A DNA stretch of 6,317 bases. Source: Flavobacteriales bacterium. Lineage in GTDB: Bacteria; Bacteroidota; Bacteroidia; Flavobacteriales_E; Vicingaceae. The DNA lies in the NCBI GenBank assembly GCA_016763135.1, contig JAESUI010000364.1, positions 1 through 6,317 of the forward strand, given 5' to 3'. Below, one piece after another: positions 6,286-6,317 of the stretch (positions within the stretch are counted from its first letter, which is position 1; every line of letters begins with the position of its first letter). Made by a program: the position numbers and the translations under genes. Below the pieces are notes generated by a model. It made no database searches, was not told where the DNA came from, and saw nothing but the letters and a program-made list of their open reading frames with translations.

Positions 6286-6317
6286 AAAAAAAGCCTAAAC
6301 ATCTATGCTTAGGCTTT
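6286..6317 (-). terminator. Intrinsic terminator hairpin, probably for a minus-strand gene beyond the right edge
   Basis: AAAGCCTAA (6290-6298) pairs perfectly with TTAGGCTTT (6309-6317), a 9-base stem around a 10-base loop whose outer CA/TG bases may pair further. On the minus strand the stem is followed by an unbroken run of seven T (6292 to 6286, shared in part with the stem). No plus-strand gene ends nearby from the left, so it most likely stops leftward transcription arriving from outside the window, insulating the propeller gene. The plus strand also ends in TTT at the window edge, so it could work both ways. Confidence 0.8.

Noticed and set aside
1..6317. Mobile element, CRISPR array, tRNA/rRNA, toxin-antitoxin or defence system
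   Set aside because: No transposase or integrase motifs, direct-repeat arrays, cloverleaf-like segments or defence domains were seen on either strand; complete genes account for nearly all of the window.

Overview
The window is clearly AT-rich and looks like an ordinary chromosomal segment from the phylum Bacteroidota, most likely a member of Flavobacteriia. The grounds are: a secreted protein with a type IX secretion (T9SS) type A sorting domain starting at a YPNP motif; a lipoprotein whose lipid-modified cysteine is followed by an acidic TDDED stretch, like Bacteroidota surface-export signals; a signal peptide ending in TAQ; no clear Shine-Dalgarno sequences; and a TAnnTTTG-type promoter element. 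Genus and species cannot be read from the sequence.

Layout, left to right. Positions 1-212 hold the Lys/Glu-rich C-terminal end of a plus-strand gene cut by the window edge. It converges, with a 6-base gap, on a large minus-strand gene (219-1955) for a secreted M14 zinc carboxypeptidase-like protein. A 67-base divergent intergenic region (1956-2022) contains an AT-rich inverted repeat, a candidate promoter element and a near-perfect 14-base palindrome. Rightward from there run a DUF2461/TIGR02453 protein (2023-2706) and a methylated-DNA-protein cysteine methyltransferase of the Ogt/MGMT type (2707-3210), joined stop-to-start with no bases between them. After a 102-base gap come a T9SS-exported protein (true start 3313, end 4317) and, 28 bases later, a helical lipoprotein of unknown function (4346-5230). 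That lipoprotein overlaps by 11 bases, tail to tail, a minus-strand lipoprotein (5220-6236) with five Asp-box (BNR) motifs, predicted to be a beta-propeller. A hairpin with a T-run at the right edge (6286-6317) probably terminates a minus-strand gene outside the window.

How the genes may work together: the DUF2461-ogt pair is almost certainly one transcription unit and may be translationally coupled. The ogt product repairs O6-alkylguanine directly, while the role of its partner is unknown. The T9SS protein and the following lipoprotein are both predicted to reach the cell surface and could be co-transcribed. The M14 peptidase and the propeller lipoprotein are also envelope proteins, so four of the six complete genes act outside the cytoplasm. 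I see no mobile element, CRISPR array, tRNA, rRNA or recognisable defence system. The window appears to be core or lightly accessory genome, with two poorly characterised families as its main open questions.
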